From assembly GCF_006376685.1 (NCBI RefSeq), contig NZ_VEWL01000010.1, positions 118,396 through 182,395 on the forward strand: DNA of 64,000 bases, given 5' to 3'. The position numbers were made by a program, and so were the translations under genes. This document shows, piece by piece, positions 50,402 through 60,804 of this stretch; the first letter of the stretch is position 1, and the number at the start of each line of letters is the position of its first letter. The DNA comes from Ochrobactrum teleogrylli. Its GTDB lineage: Bacteria > Pseudomonadota > Alphaproteobacteria > Rhizobiales > Rhizobiaceae. Under the pieces are notes generated by a model. That model was given only the letters and a program-made list of their open reading frames with translations, was not told where the DNA came from and made no database searches.

Positions 50402-51757
50402 ATGGCATCGATGAACACGCAAGCGCAAGGCATTAGCCCCCGTCCGCTCAATGGACAGGATTTCCGCACCCTTGGTCTTTCGGCCCTTGGCGGCGCGCTG
50501 GAGTTCTATGATTTCATCATCTTCGTGTTCTTTGCCAGCGTCATCGGGCATCTGTTTTTTCCGCCGGATATGCCGGACTGGCTGGTCATGATCCAGACTT
50601 TCGGGATTTTCGCAGCCGGTTATCTGGTGCGCCCTGTCGGCGGCATCGTGCTGGCGCATTTCGGCGACAAGTTTGGGCGCAAGCGGGTTTTCGCTTTCTC
50701 GGTGTTCCTGATGTCGATCTCGACATTGGCCATGGCCTGCCTGCCCACTTATGCGACGCTGGGTGTCGGAGCGCCGATCCTGCTCATCGTGTTTCGCATG
50801 TTGCAGGGCGCGGCCATTGGCGGCGAGGTTCCCGGCGCGTGGACCTTTGTGGCGGAACATGTGCCTGCCAATCGGGTCGGCATGGCCTGCGGCTTTCTCT
50901 GTTCCGGCCTGACGCTCGGCATCATGATTGGTTCGCTGATCGCTACAGCCATCAACTGGATTTTCACCCCGGAAGAACTCTCCGCCTATGCATGGCGCAT
51001 TCCGTTCTTCATCGGCGGTATTTTTGGTCTGCTCGCGGTTTATCTGCGGCGCTGGCTGGCAGAAACCCCGATCTTCACCGCGATGAAGAACAGCCATTTG
51101 CTGAAAGACAAGCTGCCGCTGAAGACCGTTCTGCGCGAGCATATGCACGGTGTCATCATCTCCGTGCTTCTGACCTGGATCTTGTCAGCCGGTATCGTTG
51201 TGACCACGTTGATGACGGCGACTTTCCTGCAAAAGCTCTATGGTTATACGCCTTTGCAGTCGCTTGCCGCGACCAGCTTCGGCACGCTTTTCCTGATGTT
51301 CGGAACTGTGACTGCCGGTTCTATCGTTGACCGTATCGGCAGCGGACGTTTCTTCGCGGTGGCCGGTGTTTTCTTCGGCATTGCCACCTTCGTTTTCTAC
51401 AGCTTTGCCGGTACGTCGCTGCCGGTGCTGTTTGCGCTTTATGCGGTGATGGGACTTTCCGTCGGTATGGTTGGCGCGGTGCCCTATGTCATGGTGCGCG
51501 CATTCCCGGCCCCGGTGCGGTTCTCCGGCCTGTCTTTCTCCTATAACATTTCCTATGCGGTGTTCGGTGGCCTGACGCCGGTGATCGTGACGACGATGCT
51601 GGCGGTCAACCCGATGGCCCATGCCTGGTATCTGGTGTTTATCGCGGTGCTGACCTCCGGGCTCGGTTTCTACCTCATGGCGCGCAGCGACCGGGTGGAA
51701 GGCGCAATCGGCCTTGATGATTTGTCGGTCGTAGACGCTGTTCCACACAGGAGCTAA
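50402..51757 (+). CDS. MFS transporter, metabolite:H+ symporter family
   Basis: 451 residues, 12 membrane helices. GGALEFYDFIIFVFFASVIG in helix 1, GGIVLAHFGDKFGRKRVFAF (MFS motif A) after helix 2, and RMLQGAAIGGEVPGAWTFVA in helix 4 are typical of the MHS branch (citrate, proline/betaine or shikimate carriers). The substrate cannot be named. Two close ATGs (50402, 50411) are possible. Confidence 0.88.
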   Translation: MASMNTQAQGISPRPLNGQDFRTLGLSALGGALEFYDFIIFVFFASVIGHLFFPPDMPDWLVMIQTFGIFAAGYLVRPVGGIVLAHFGDKFGRKRVFAFSVFLMSISTLAMACLPTYATLGVGAPILLIVFRMLQGAAIGGEVPGAWTFVAEHVPANRVGMACGFLCSGLTLGIMIGSLIATAINWIFTPEELSAYAWRIPFFIGGIFGLLAVYLRRWLAETPIFTAMKNSHLLKDKLPLKTVLREHMHGVIISVLLTWILSAGIVVTTLMTATFLQKLYGYTPLQSLAATSFGTLFLMFGTVTAGSIVDRIGSGRFFAVAGVFFGIATFVFYSFAGTSLPVLFALYAVMGLSVGMVGAVPYVMVRAFPAPVRFSGLSFSYNISYAVFGGLTPVIVTTMLAVNPMAHAWYLVFIAVLTSGLGFYLMARSDRVEGAIGLDDLSVVDAVPHRS

Positions 51758-51758
51758 C

Positions 51759-51790
51759 AAAAAGGGCCGCATCAGCGGCCCTTTTCTTTT
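51759..51790. terminator. Bidirectional terminator
   Basis: AAAGGGCCGC, ATCA loop, GCGGCCCTTT then TTCTTTT, between the MFS and SulP genes. Confidence 0.88.
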
Positions 51791-51795
51791 CGTGT

Positions 51796-53280
51796 TTAAT
51801 GCGCCGCCAGTTTGGCAGTGCTCAAGTTCTTGTCGTGAACGGCGAAGCGGTCGATCATGTCGGCGCTGGCTTCGTTGAAGCCTGTCACCGACACGTTGGT
51901 GCCGCCGGTACGATATTTCATCACCACCTTGTCGAGCGCGCCGACTGCGGTAATGTCCCACAGATGTGCATGGCTGACATCGATGGTGACCTTCTTCGCA
52001 GGCTTGGAGAAATCAAACGCGGCGATAAAATTCTGCGCCGAAGCGAAGAAAATCTGGCCCTGAACAGTATAGATGCGTTCGCTGCCGTCGCTGTTTTCGG
52101 CCTCGGAGACGCGGAACATCTTGGCGACCTTGCCCGCAAAGAACACGCCGGAAAGCAGAACGCCGACCAGAACGCCTTTGGCCAGATCATGCGTTGAGAC
52201 GACGGTGACCACCGTTGCCAGCATGACGAAGGACGAGGATGGCGGGTTACGACGCAGATCGAGGATAGACCGCCACGAGAATGTGCCGATGGATACCATG
52301 ATCATCACCGCCACCAGTGCCGCCATCGGAATGATGCGCACGAGATCGTCGAGCACCAGAATCAGGAACAGCAGGAAGGCGCCCGCCACGAAGGTCGAAA
52401 GCCTGCCGCGTCCGCCGGACGAAACATTGATCACCGACTGCCCGATCATGGCGCAGCCGCCCATGCCGCCGATCAGCGCCGAGGCGATATTGCTCGTGCC
52501 CTGACCGATACATTCCTGGCTTTTGTTGCTGGGCGTGTCGGTCATGTCGTCAACAATCTGGGCAGTCATCAGCGATTCGAGCAGCCCGACCGCCGCGAGC
52601 GTGATCGAATAAGGCAGGATGATCTGCAAGGTTTCGAGCGTTACCGGCACTTGCGGCAATGCGAAGACCGGCAATGCGGATGGCAATTCGCCGAGATCGC
52701 CCACGGTGCGAAGATCCATCCCGCTCCACCAGGCCAGTGCGGTGAGAACCGCAATGGCGACCAGCGGCGAGGGGATCGCCTTGGTCAGTCGCGGGAACAG
52801 ATAGATGATGGCGAGGCCACCCGCGATCATCCAATAGGTCTGGACCGGCACATGAATCAGCTCTGGTAGTTGTGCCATGAAAATGAGGATCGCCAGCGCA
52901 TTAACGAAGCCGGTGATGACCGACCGCGATACAAAGCGCATCAGGCGTCCGAGCTTCAGGAAACCGGCAAGGATTTGTATTATGCCCATCAGGATTGTGG
53001 CGGCAAACAGATATTGCAGCCCGTGTTCCTTGACGAGCGAGACCATCACCACGGCGGTTGCAGCCGTGGCGGCGGAAATCATGCCGGGGCGACCGCCGGT
53101 AAAGGCGGAGACGCAGGCAATGGCGAAGGAAGCAAAAAGGCCGACTTTGGGATCGACCCCGGCGATGACCGAAAAGCCGATGGCTTCGGGAATAAGGGCA
53201 AGTGCTACGACGATGCCGGAGAGAATATCGCCGCGAATATTGGAGAACCACTCGCGGCGGTAGGCAGCAAGACGTGTCAT
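51796..53280 (-). CDS. SulP-family anion transporter with STAS domain
   Basis: 494 residues. [20 protein letters not shown] and [20 protein letters not shown] are the SulP transmembrane signatures, and [20 protein letters not shown] another core motif. The C-terminal STAS domain (about 390-494) has [20 protein letters not shown]. Members carry sulfate, bicarbonate or dicarboxylates; the substrate is unresolved. The ATG at 53280 begins [12 protein letters not shown]; the longer start at 53331 is unlikely. Confidence 0.88.
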   Translation of the reverse strand: MTRLAAYRREWFSNIRGDILSGIVVALALIPEAIGFSVIAGVDPKVGLFASFAIACVSAFTGGRPGMISAATAATAVVMVSLVKEHGLQYLFAATILMGIIQILAGFLKLGRLMRFVSRSVITGFVNALAILIFMAQLPELIHVPVQTYWMIAGGLAIIYLFPRLTKAIPSPLVAIAVLTALAWWSGMDLRTVGDLGELPSALPVFALPQVPVTLETLQIILPYSITLAAVGLLESLMTAQIVDDMTDTPSNKSQECIGQGTSNIASALIGGMGGCAMIGQSVINVSSGGRGRLSTFVAGAFLLFLILVLDDLVRIIPMAALVAVMIMVSIGTFSWRSILDLRRNPPSSSFVMLATVVTVVSTHDLAKGVLVGVLLSGVFFAGKVAKMFRVSEAENSDGSERIYTVQGQIFFASAQNFIAAFDFSKPAKKVTIDVSHAHLWDITAVGALDKVVMKYRTGGTNVSVTGFNEASADMIDRFAVHDKNLSTAKLAAH

Positions 53281-53434
53281 TGAATTTTCCGCAAATAGAA
53301 GACGGGCGTTGAGAGCCGTCCGATTCAACATGGCCGATTGTAAAAATGGGAGATGTTGTTGCGTTGTCTGGCGGATAGGCGGCCAGAAGAGCCACCCGGG
53401 CTTTCACCGGGTCCTTGCGAATACACGTGTATAA

Positions 53435-53472
53435 ACAAAAAGAACGCAGCAGGGCAATAACCCGCTGCGTTT
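53435..53472 (-). terminator. Terminator for the GNAT/XRE-cupin operon
   Basis: AACGCAGC-A-GGG, loop, CCC-GCTGCGTT. On the minus strand the stem runs into TTCTTTTTGTTT. Confidence 0.75.
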
Positions 53473-53495
53473 TCTATTGGGCACTATTGCATAGA

Positions 53496-53990
53496 TCAGA
53501 GAATCTTCTGCATGAAGGTCAGATCGAGCCAGCGTCCGAATTTCTGGCCGACTTGTTTCAAGGTGCCACAATCTTCAAAGCCCTGCGATTTATGCAGCGC
53601 GATGGACGCGGCATTGCCCGCCTCGATACCAGCCACCAGCACATGCACCTTGCGGCGGCGCGCTTCTTCCACCAATTCGGCCAGCAAGGCGCGACCGATG
53701 CCGCCGCCGCGCGCATCGCTTGCCACATAGACCGACAGTTCGGAGGAATGGCGGAAGCCTTCGAAGGGCCGGAAAGGACCATAGCTCGCATAGCCGACAA
53801 CCTGGCCTTCGCGCTCGGCTGCCAGCACCGGGAAGCCGTCGCGATTGCGGCCTTCCAGCCATTGACGCCGGTTTTCCAGATCGACGAGCGTTTCATTCCA
53901 GATGGCAAGCGTGTTTTCGACCGCATCATTATAGATGGCGAGCAGCGCGGGGAGATCTGCTTCCGTCGCATGGCGGATGGAGAGGGTCAT
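53496..53990 (-). CDS. GNAT acetyltransferase, phosphinothricin/MddA-like
   Basis: 164 residues. IRHATEADLPALLAIYNDAV, NTLAIWNETLVDLENRRQWL, and ELSVYVASDARGGGIGRALL (acetyl-CoA loop) with NAASIALHKSQGFEDCGTLK match the phosphinothricin/methionine-sulfone N-acetyltransferase branch. Probable role: acetylation of methionine derivatives. Starts 1 nt after the second GNAT gene's stop. Confidence 0.85.
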   Translation of the reverse strand: MTLSIRHATEADLPALLAIYNDAVENTLAIWNETLVDLENRRQWLEGRNRDGFPVLAAEREGQVVGYASYGPFRPFEGFRHSSELSVYVASDARGGGIGRALLAELVEEARRRKVHVLVAGIEAGNAASIALHKSQGFEDCGTLKQVGQKFGRWLDLTFMQKIL

Positions 53991-53991
53991 T

Positions 53992-54501
53992 TCAGATGCC
54001 TTTGTAAAAGAGCGTGGTGGCGCAGGGGCTGCCATCGGGAAAGAGCGCGTAATTCGGGATCACGCCGACAGGCTGCCAGTTCAGATGCGTATAGATCGCT
54101 TCGGCGGGACTGCCGGTGGCGGTGTCGAGACAGATCAGCGTTTTGCCATGCATGCGGGCTTGGGCTTCCGCCGCGGCCATCAGCTTGCGGGCAAGGCCGA
54201 GGCCGCGCGCCTTGCGGTGGATCAGCAGCTTTTTCAGATCGGCGCGATGCGGCTGATTGGGCATTTGGGAGAGACCAAGCTGCACCGTGCCGACGATCGC
54301 GCCGTCATGCTCAGCGACGATAAGCAGCGTCTCGCCGTTCTCCGTCTCGCGGGCGATGCGGGTCCAGTAAGGCGTAAAATCCTGCGGCTCACAGGGTGCC
54401 ATGAACCCGACCGATGCGCCACCCATGACGCAGTCGGCAAGAATTTCGGCGAGCGCCGGAATGGCTCGTTTCGCTTCTTCTGCATTGAGAACGTGGATCA
54501 T
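53992..54501 (-). CDS. GNAT-family acetyltransferase
   Basis: 169 residues. ADLKKLLIHRKARGLGLARK with LMAAAEAQARMHGKTLICLD is motif A, and LNWQPVGVIPNYALFPDGSP the C-terminal part, resembling small-molecule N-acetyltransferases with a YALxPDG segment. Middle gene of a three-gene operon (XRE-cupin, GNAT, GNAT). Substrate unknown. Confidence 0.85.
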   Translation of the reverse strand: MIHVLNAEEAKRAIPALAEILADCVMGGASVGFMAPCEPQDFTPYWTRIARETENGETLLIVAEHDGAIVGTVQLGLSQMPNQPHRADLKKLLIHRKARGLGLARKLMAAAEAQARMHGKTLICLDTATGSPAEAIYTHLNWQPVGVIPNYALFPDGSPCATTLFYKGI

Positions 54502-54512
54502 CGGACGGTCTT

Positions 54513-55094
54513 TCAGAGGTTGCTGCGGCGTTCGAGCACAATGGCATAGCGTGCAGGGGTCGAACCTGGATTGTGAAAAGTGATGCCCGCCATGATCGGC
54601 ATATAAAGGCAGTCGCCGGGCTTGAGGCTATAATGCGTGTCGCCGACGGTCATTTCCATGGCACCGGCAAAGAGCCACATATGCTGGGTGATACCGGCAT
54701 TGGCGGTCTGCGGCGCAAAGGACACTTTCGCGCCAGCGGGAAATTCGACCTCGATCATGTCGACATTCGATCCGGTGCCGGGCGGGGAGACCGACCGGCG
54801 CACATAGCCGGTATCCGGGTCGCGCCAGACCGGCTGGCGATCATGCGGCAGATAGGGCGAGGGCGGGGCTTCCGCATCGCCAAAAAATGCTGATAGCGAC
54901 GTGCCAAGGGCGGCGCAAATGCGCGCCAGTAGCTGGGCCGTCGGACTTGTCTCGCCGCGCTCGATCCGCGAGATCATGGCGCGGCTGACACCGGAAGCAT
55001 CGCCCAGTGCATCCAGCGTCATGCCTTGCGCCAGACGCAGGCGGCGCAGGTTCTCACCAATGGCGTTGTCGAGTTGTTCGATTGCGTTTTCCAT
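54513..55094 (-). CDS. XRE-family regulator with cupin domain
   Basis: 193 residues from MENAIEQLDN. Helix-turn-helix (LRRLRLAQGMTLDALGDASG, VSRAMISRIERGETSPTAQL) followed by a cupin barrel (THYSLKPGDCLYMPIMAGIT). Such fusions sense small ligands and control adjacent catabolic or acetyltransferase genes. It leads the operon with two GNAT genes and likely regulates it. Confidence 0.9.
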   Translation of the reverse strand: MENAIEQLDNAIGENLRRLRLAQGMTLDALGDASGVSRAMISRIERGETSPTAQLLARICAALGTSLSAFFGDAEAPPSPYLPHDRQPVWRDPDTGYVRRSVSPPGTGSNVDMIEVEFPAGAKVSFAPQTANAGITQHMWLFAGAMEMTVGDTHYSLKPGDCLYMPIMAGITFHNPGSTPARYAIVLERRSNL

Positions 55095-55220
55095 TATGTT
55101 AGAAATAATATCTATTATAATGGAGTCAAGCGATTTCGCATATGAAAAACGGCGGGATTTCTCCCGCCGCATTCAATCTGTTTCTACGATCAAAGCCCGA
55201 GGCTCAGGCAGTGACCTCGC

Positions 55221-55332
55221 TCCCTCATCCTGAGCCGGTGCGAAGCACCGTGTCGAAGGGCGAGGGCAGGCGCTGGGTTCGCTTTCCCTCGTCCTTCGAG
55301 ACGCCGTTTTCAACGGCTCCTCAGGATGAGGG
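55221..55332. repeat. Palindromic intergenic repeat, Bru-RS-like
   Basis: 112 bp forming a large imperfect inverted repeat: TCCCTCATCCTGA...GTCGAAGGGCGAGGG on the left and CCCTCGTCCTTCGAGAC...TCAGGATGAGGGA on the right, with internal smaller hairpins. Size and sequence style resemble the roughly 100-bp Bru-RS palindromic elements of Brucella. It sits between convergent ends near glcB, a usual location. Identity as Bru-RS is from memory. Confidence 0.65.
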
Positions 55333-55358
55333 AAGGGGACGTCGGTGCATTAAACCGA

Positions 55359-57530
55359 TCAGCCTTGCGCCTTCAGTTCCAAGCGGCGGCGATGCAGGAC
55401 CGGCTCGGTATAGCCGTTCGGCTGTTCGCGGCCTTTGAAGACGAGATCGCAGGCGGCCTGGAAGGCGATGGACTTGTCGAAATTGGCAGCCATCGGGCGA
55501 TACAGCGCATCGCCTTCATTCTGCTTGTCGACGACAGCGGCCATGCGCTTCATGGTTTCCATGACCTGCGCTTCCGTGACAACGCCATGGTAGAGCCAGT
55601 TCGCAATGTGCTGGGCGGAAATGCGCAGTGTCGCACGGTCTTCCATCAGGCCGACATTGTTGATGTCCGGCACCTTCGAGCAGCCGACGCCCTGATCGAC
55701 CCAGCGCACGACATAGCCGAGAATCCCTTGCGCGTTGTTGTCGATTTCCTTTTGGATATCTTCCGGCGTCCAATTCGGACGGCTGGCGACCGGCACCGAC
55801 AGAATGTCGTCGAGCTTGGCGCGCGGGCGGTTCTTGAGCTTTGCCTGAACGGCCGCAACGTCCACTTGGTGATAGTGGGTGGCATGCAGCGTGGCAGCGG
55901 TCGGTGACGGCACCCATGCGGTGTTCGCGCCAGCCTTCGGATGAGCGATCTTCTGCTCCAGCATTGCCGCCATCAGGTCGGGCATGGCCCACATGCCCTT
56001 GCCGATCTGCGCGTGGCCGGAAAGGCCGCATTCGAGACCGATATCGACATTCCACTGCTCATAGGCACCGATCCAGGCGGCCTGCTTCATGTCGCCCTTG
56101 CGGATCATCGGGCCAGCTTCCATCGAGGTATGAATCTCGTCGCCGGTGCGGTCGAGGAAGCCGGTATTGATGAACACGACGCGATCCTTGGCGGCGCGAA
56201 TGGCTTCCTTGAGGTTGATCGTCGTGCGGCGTTCCTCATCCATCACGCCCATTTTGAGCGTGTTGGGCTGCATGCCGAGCAGTTCTTCGGTCCGGGTGAA
56301 GATTTCATTGGCGAAAGCCACTTCTTCCGGGCCATGCATCTTCGGCTTGACGATATAGACCGAGCCTTCGCGTGAGTTCATGTGACGGCCATTCGGGCCG
56401 ATATCGTGCAAGGCGATCAGGCTGGTAAAGGCGGCATCCATGATGCCTTCCGGCACTTCATTGCCGTCAGTGTCGAGAATGGCCGGATTGGTCATCAGGT
56501 GCCCGACATTGCGAACCAGCATCAGCGAGCGGCCCTTGAGCGTCAGGTCGGAGCCATCGGCGGCGCGATAGCTGCGGTCGCCATTGAGACGGCGCGTCAT
56601 CTGCTTGCCGTTCTTTTCGAACGTGTCTTCCAGCTTGCCGTTCATCAGGCCGAGCCAGTTGCGATAGACCGCAACCTTGTCCTCGGCATCGACGGCGGCA
56701 ATCGAATCTTCGCAATCCTGAATCGTGCTGATGGCCGATTCCAGAACCATATCTGCAATATGCGCCGGATCGGTCTTGCCGATCGGATGGTCGGCATTGA
56801 CGACGATATCGACATGCATGTTGTTCTTGGCCAGCAGCACATTAGTCGGGTTGGCGGCGTCGCCATTATAGCCCTTGAACTGGCTGGCATCTTTCAGAAC
56901 CGTCGCGGAACCGTTCGTCAGCTTGATGTCGAGCTTGCCATCCTTGACGGCAAGGCCAGCGACGTCGGCCCATTTGCCGGAGGCGAGCGGCGCGCTTTCA
57001 TCGAGGAAATTCTTCGCCCAGGCGATGACTTTCTCGCCGCGCTTCGGATTGTAGCCCTTGCCCTTTTCCGCGCCATCGGCATCGGAAATCGCGTCGGTGC
57101 CGTAAAGCGCATCATAAAGCGAACCCCAACGCGCATTGGCAGCGTTGAGGGCGTAGCGGGCGTTCATGACCGGGACGACAAGCTGCGGACCGGCAATATG
57201 GGTGATTTCCGGATCGACATTGGCGGTCGAAACGGTGAACTCCCCGCCTTCCGGCAGGAGATAGCCGATGTCCTTCAGGAACTGCTGGTATTCCGCCTGG
57301 CTATAGCCTTTGTCGCGGTTTTCCTTGTACCAGCTGTCGATCTTCGCCTGCATGTCGTCGCGCTTTTTCAGAAGCGCACGGTTCTTCGGGGCAAGATCGC
57401 GAACGATTGCGGCAAAACCTTTCCAGAACTTGTCCGGGTCTACGCCGGTGCCGGGCGCGGCCTCCTTGGCCAGAAACTCCACGAGTTCAGGGGCAACACG
57501 CAAACCTTCGATTTCGACGTAATTGCTCAT
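55359..57530 (-). CDS. glcB: Malate synthase G
   Basis: 723 residues, the length of isoform G. It condenses glyoxylate with acetyl-CoA to malate. Visible signatures: the N-terminal [20 protein letters not shown], the glyoxylate/Mg site region [20 protein letters not shown], the TIM-barrel segment [20 protein letters not shown], and [20 protein letters not shown]. Monocistronic. No glycolate genes are adjacent; it serves the glyoxylate shunt. Confidence 0.96.
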   Translation of the reverse strand: MSNYVEIEGLRVAPELVEFLAKEAAPGTGVDPDKFWKGFAAIVRDLAPKNRALLKKRDDMQAKIDSWYKENRDKGYSQAEYQQFLKDIGYLLPEGGEFTVSTANVDPEITHIAGPQLVVPVMNARYALNAANARWGSLYDALYGTDAISDADGAEKGKGYNPKRGEKVIAWAKNFLDESAPLASGKWADVAGLAVKDGKLDIKLTNGSATVLKDASQFKGYNGDAANPTNVLLAKNNMHVDIVVNADHPIGKTDPAHIADMVLESAISTIQDCEDSIAAVDAEDKVAVYRNWLGLMNGKLEDTFEKNGKQMTRRLNGDRSYRAADGSDLTLKGRSLMLVRNVGHLMTNPAILDTDGNEVPEGIMDAAFTSLIALHDIGPNGRHMNSREGSVYIVKPKMHGPEEVAFANEIFTRTEELLGMQPNTLKMGVMDEERRTTINLKEAIRAAKDRVVFINTGFLDRTGDEIHTSMEAGPMIRKGDMKQAAWIGAYEQWNVDIGLECGLSGHAQIGKGMWAMPDLMAAMLEQKIAHPKAGANTAWVPSPTAATLHATHYHQVDVAAVQAKLKNRPRAKLDDILSVPVASRPNWTPEDIQKEIDNNAQGILGYVVRWVDQGVGCSKVPDINNVGLMEDRATLRISAQHIANWLYHGVVTEAQVMETMKRMAAVVDKQNEGDALYRPMAANFDKSIAFQAACDLVFKGREQPNGYTEPVLHRRRLELKAQG

Positions 57531-57671
57531 GGCTTGGCCTCCTTCAGAATAAATACAACTACCGCCAGCGCTTTTCAGGCGTCAGCTACCATGCTGCCTT
57601 TGAACCGCTTTGGCGCGCTTTCGTCAATCGACGCGGCGGCACATCATCTGTGACGCTGGGGAGAAAATAAA

Positions 57672-58553
57672 TCACAACTTTAAGGTGTGTCTTATTTGGT
57701 CCGGCGTCCATCCCTGTTCACGCAGCGATGCAAGAGCGGTATCCTTGCGGCTTTTCGACAGTTTCAGCCCATCGTCGCCCAGCACGAGGTCATGATGGTG
57801 ATAATGCGGCTCCGGCAGACCGAGAAGCTTTTGCAGGAGGCGGTGCACAGCGGTCGCGTGGAAGAGATCGCGGCCACGCACGACATGGGTGACGCCTTGC
57901 AGGGCGTCGTCCACCACCACAGAAAGATGATAGCTGGTCGGCGTGTCCTTGCGTGCGATGATCACATCACCCCATCGGGCGGGATCGGCGGCAATGCGCC
58001 CGGTCTCGCCATCCGGTCCGGCGCCGTTTTCTTCCCAGAACAACGTTTCACCCACGGTGGCCAGCGCCTTTTCCATGTCGAGACGCCAGGCATAAGGGAC
58101 GCCGGATACGATCCGTTCCAGCCGGTGCGCTTCATTGAGGTTGCGTTCGCCCTTTGGATAAAGCGGCGTGCCGTCCGGGTCCGACGGCCAGACCTTGCCC
58201 CTGGCGTGGGCTTCGCCAATCCGCTCGCGCACTTCGCCACGACTGAGAAAGGCCGGATAGACAAGGCCCTTGTCGGCAAGCTTTGTCAGCGCATTGCGAT
58301 ATTCGCCAAAATGTTCCGACTGGCGGCGTACAGGCCTTTCCCATGACAGGCCGAGCCAGTGCAGGTCGTCGTAAATGCCCTGTTCCAGCGCAGGCGTGCA
58401 GCGCGCCGTGTCGATGTCTTCCATGCGTAATAGAAAACGACCGTCGCCTTCGTTCGCCATGCGTGCATTGAGAAGAGCTGAATAGGCATGGCCGAGGTGC
58501 AATTGGCCATTGGGGCTGGGGGCAAAGCGAAAGACGGGTCTGGTCATGATCAT
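57672..58553 (-). CDS. gluQ: Glutamyl-Q tRNA(Asp) synthetase
   Basis: 293 residues, the truncated GluRS type lacking the anticodon-binding domain. FRFAPSPNGQLHLGHAYSAL is the class I HIGH-type motif, RMEDIDTARCTP binds glutamate, and LKLSKSRKDTALASL is KLSKS. It charges glutamate onto queuosine in tRNA-Asp. The Cys-x-Cys of the usual zinc site is replaced (YPAFLSRGEV). An ATG at 58547 is also possible. Confidence 0.92.
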   Translation of the reverse strand: MIMTRPVFRFAPSPNGQLHLGHAYSALLNARMANEGDGRFLLRMEDIDTARCTPALEQGIYDDLHWLGLSWERPVRRQSEHFGEYRNALTKLADKGLVYPAFLSRGEVRERIGEAHARGKVWPSDPDGTPLYPKGERNLNEAHRLERIVSGVPYAWRLDMEKALATVGETLFWEENGAGPDGETGRIAADPARWGDVIIARKDTPTSYHLSVVVDDALQGVTHVVRGRDLFHATAVHRLLQKLLGLPEPHYHHHDLVLGDDGLKLSKSRKDTALASLREQGWTPDQIRHTLKL

Positions 58554-58616
58554 GTCAGTTGATTGTCATCTGAGCACATTGGTACTTTGTCGGCGATTGA
58601 AATGAAAGGCCACAGC

Positions 58617-59261
58617 ATGCAGCGCATCGATACATTGGAGGATATAGAGGCTGGCCTTGAAGCGCTGGTTTTGGCCGATATGCGTCTGGCCGATATTCGC
58701 AGCCGCGCTCATGCGGTTCCGCTGCGTCGCTCACCACCAGGGTTCGAAAGTCTGGCTTCCATCATCGTGGCGCAGCAGGTTTCAACTGCAAGCGCTGCGG
58801 CCATCTGGGGGCGGTTGAAACAGGTGATCGATCCGCTGACGCCGCAGGCCTATATTGCTGGCGGCGAAGAGGCGTGGCGCTTTGCCGGGCTGTCTCGGCC
58901 CAAGCAGAGGACGCTTCTGGCTGTCTCGCAGGCACTGGTGGATGACGGGATCGATCTGCACGGGCTTTGCGATCTGCCTGCGGAGGAGGCGATAGCTGCG
59001 CTCACCGCTATCAAGGGCATCGGGCCGTGGACGGCGGAAGTCTATCTGCTGTTTGCCGCCGGTCACCCGGACGTGTTTCCGGCGGGTGACGTGGCGCTGC
59101 AAGCTGCCGTCGGTCATGCCTTTGCCCATGAAACGCGCCCGGATGCTGTGGCGCTGCGCAAGCTTGCGGAAGACTGGGCGCCGTGGCGCGGCGTGGCGGC
59201 GCGATTATTCTGGGCCTATTACACGGCAATCAAGGGGCGCGAGGCGGCCCCACTTTTGTAG
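58617..59261 (+). CDS. alkA: DNA-3-methyladenine glycosylase II (AlkA type)
   Basis: 214 residues. FESLASIIVAQQVSTASAAA begins the helical core, and LTAIKGIGPWTAEVYLLFAA is the helix-hairpin-helix followed by DVFPAGDVALQ with the catalytic Asp. Removes alkylated bases for base-excision repair. AAAGG lies before the ATG at 58617; 58602 is an in-frame alternative. Divergent from gluQ. Confidence 0.9.
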   Translation: MQRIDTLEDIEAGLEALVLADMRLADIRSRAHAVPLRRSPPGFESLASIIVAQQVSTASAAAIWGRLKQVIDPLTPQAYIAGGEEAWRFAGLSRPKQRTLLAVSQALVDDGIDLHGLCDLPAEEAIAALTAIKGIGPWTAEVYLLFAAGHPDVFPAGDVALQAAVGHAFAHETRPDAVALRKLAEDWAPWRGVAARLFWAYYTAIKGREAAPLL

Positions 59262-59534
59262 ATGCATCTGTAAATGTTGCGTGTTTCCGGTGGCACAAAT
59301 GCGTTTCCGCTTCACAATCCTGTCACGTCGGGCTTACATTATCGCCATCAGCTGATGACGGTATTTCGATTCGCAGAAGCTTGATTTTCTGCTGATTGCA
59401 GTCCCGTCCTCGCGAGGTTGGAGCGTCGTTGTTGCGCCCACAATGGACGCGCGGCGCTCCGATGAAGAGCGCAATTCCGCTTGGAAAGTCGTCGTTTCGC
59501 CCTTTCTCGGAGTTGCTCTGAAGGAGGTGCGTCC

Positions 59535-60107
59535 TTGACCATTGCAGTCTCACCCCGGACCGTCTCGACGAGTGGCTTGCCCGCTCTGGTCCTCAATGCG
59601 GATTATCGTCCGCTCAGCTATTACCCCTTGTCGCTCTGGTCATGGCAGGATGCGATCAAGGCGGTCTTTCTCGAACGCGTGAATATCGTCGCGGAATACG
59701 ACCAGATCGTTTCCTCGCCGTCTTTCTCCATGCGTGTTCCGAGCGTGATCTGCCTGAAGGATTATGTGAAGCCGCCGCGCTATCCGGCGTTTACGCGCTT
59801 CAATCTTTTCCTGCGTGATCGTTTCGAGTGCCAGTATTGCGGCTCGCCGCATGATCTGACCTTCGATCACGTCACCCCGCGTTGCCATGGCGGCGAGACG
59901 ACGTGGGAAAATGTGGTCGCCGCCTGTTCACCATGCAATCTGCGCAAGGGCGGTCTCATGCCTGCGGCTGCGCATATGTGGCCGCGCCAGAAGCCGGTCA
60001 TGCCGACCGTGCAGGATCTGCACAATAATGGTCGCCTTTTCCCGCCCAACCATCTGCATGATAGCTGGCTCGATTTTCTCTATTGGGATGTCGAACTGGA
60101 GCCTTGA
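59535..60107 (+). CDS. HNH endonuclease-family protein
   Basis: 190 residues from a TTG preceded by GGAGGTGCGTCC. ALVLNADYRPLSYYPLSLWS is the conserved N-terminal block. The HNH core is FECQYCGSPHDLTFDHVTPR, then GGETTWENVVAACSPCNLRK, with two Cys pairs for zinc. This widely conserved family (YPLSLW type) has no established role in alphaproteobacteria. No restriction or phage context here. Confidence 0.88.
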   Translation: MTIAVSPRTVSTSGLPALVLNADYRPLSYYPLSLWSWQDAIKAVFLERVNIVAEYDQIVSSPSFSMRVPSVICLKDYVKPPRYPAFTRFNLFLRDRFECQYCGSPHDLTFDHVTPRCHGGETTWENVVAACSPCNLRKGGLMPAAAHMWPRQKPVMPTVQDLHNNGRLFPPNHLHDSWLDFLYWDVELEP

Positions 60108-60188
60108 CGCATGTTGCGCAAAACTGCGTAGCAATCCTGCGACAACATCATGCGAAAAAAGAAGACCTAAGCCCCTCAGAATCTTCCC

Positions 60189-60710
60189 TTACTTGCCACT
60201 CTTCGCAAAAGCGCCGTAGTAGCCGATGGCTGCAAAGAACAGGCTTGCGACGATATTCCATCCGGCAAAGGACAGACCAAGGAAAAAGCCGGGTGCGCTG
60301 TCGCATGCGGGCGGGCGCGTATTGAGATCGCCCAGAAGGTTGCCCGCGTCCAGCGTGACTTTCATCGTCGCCGCGCTGCAATCGGCCGGGCCCGGCCAGT
60401 ACTTCAGCTCAACACCCGTATGATAGACCGCCAGCGCCAGACCATAGGTCATCAAAAGCGCGCCGATCAGGATGAGGCCGCGCGTCAGGATCGGCGGCCA
60501 TTTCAAGCCGTAGGAAAGCCAGGCCGCAGCCAGAACCGGAACGCCGATATAATAAGGCGTGCGCTGTTCAAGGCAGAGTTTGCACGGCATGAAACCGGCA
60601 ATATGCTCGAAACCGAGCGCGGTGCCGACAGTTGCGGCCAGTCCGAAGGTCATGATGCCTGCGGTCCATGCCTGTGTTTTGCCAACCGGGTTATTGAGTG
60701 CAAATGCCAT
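60189..60710 (-). CDS. DsbB-family disulfide bond formation protein
   Basis: 173 residues, four membrane helices. The first redox pair is PCKLCLEQR (Cys-x-x-Cys) after helix 1-2, and the second pair is C-terminal in the loop (PADCSAATM, PPACDSAPG). It reoxidises DsbA with quinone. Longer second loop than E. coli DsbB. Followed downstream on the other strand by an HNH gene, no operon partner. Confidence 0.88.
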   Translation of the reverse strand: MAFALNNPVGKTQAWTAGIMTFGLAATVGTALGFEHIAGFMPCKLCLEQRTPYYIGVPVLAAAWLSYGLKWPPILTRGLILIGALLMTYGLALAVYHTGVELKYWPGPADCSAATMKVTLDAGNLLGDLNTRPPACDSAPGFFLGLSFAGWNIVASLFFAAIGYYGAFAKSGK

Positions 60711-60804
60711 ATGAAAATTCCTGACGCGGCTCTTTATGTGCAGCTAAACTAAGATAGAGACTTGTTTCCAAGCAATTTATTTTGACCGGCGTGAGGCAGC
60801 CGGC

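Noticed and set aside
56382..57653. Open frame opposite glcB
   Set aside because: Shadow of malate synthase G.
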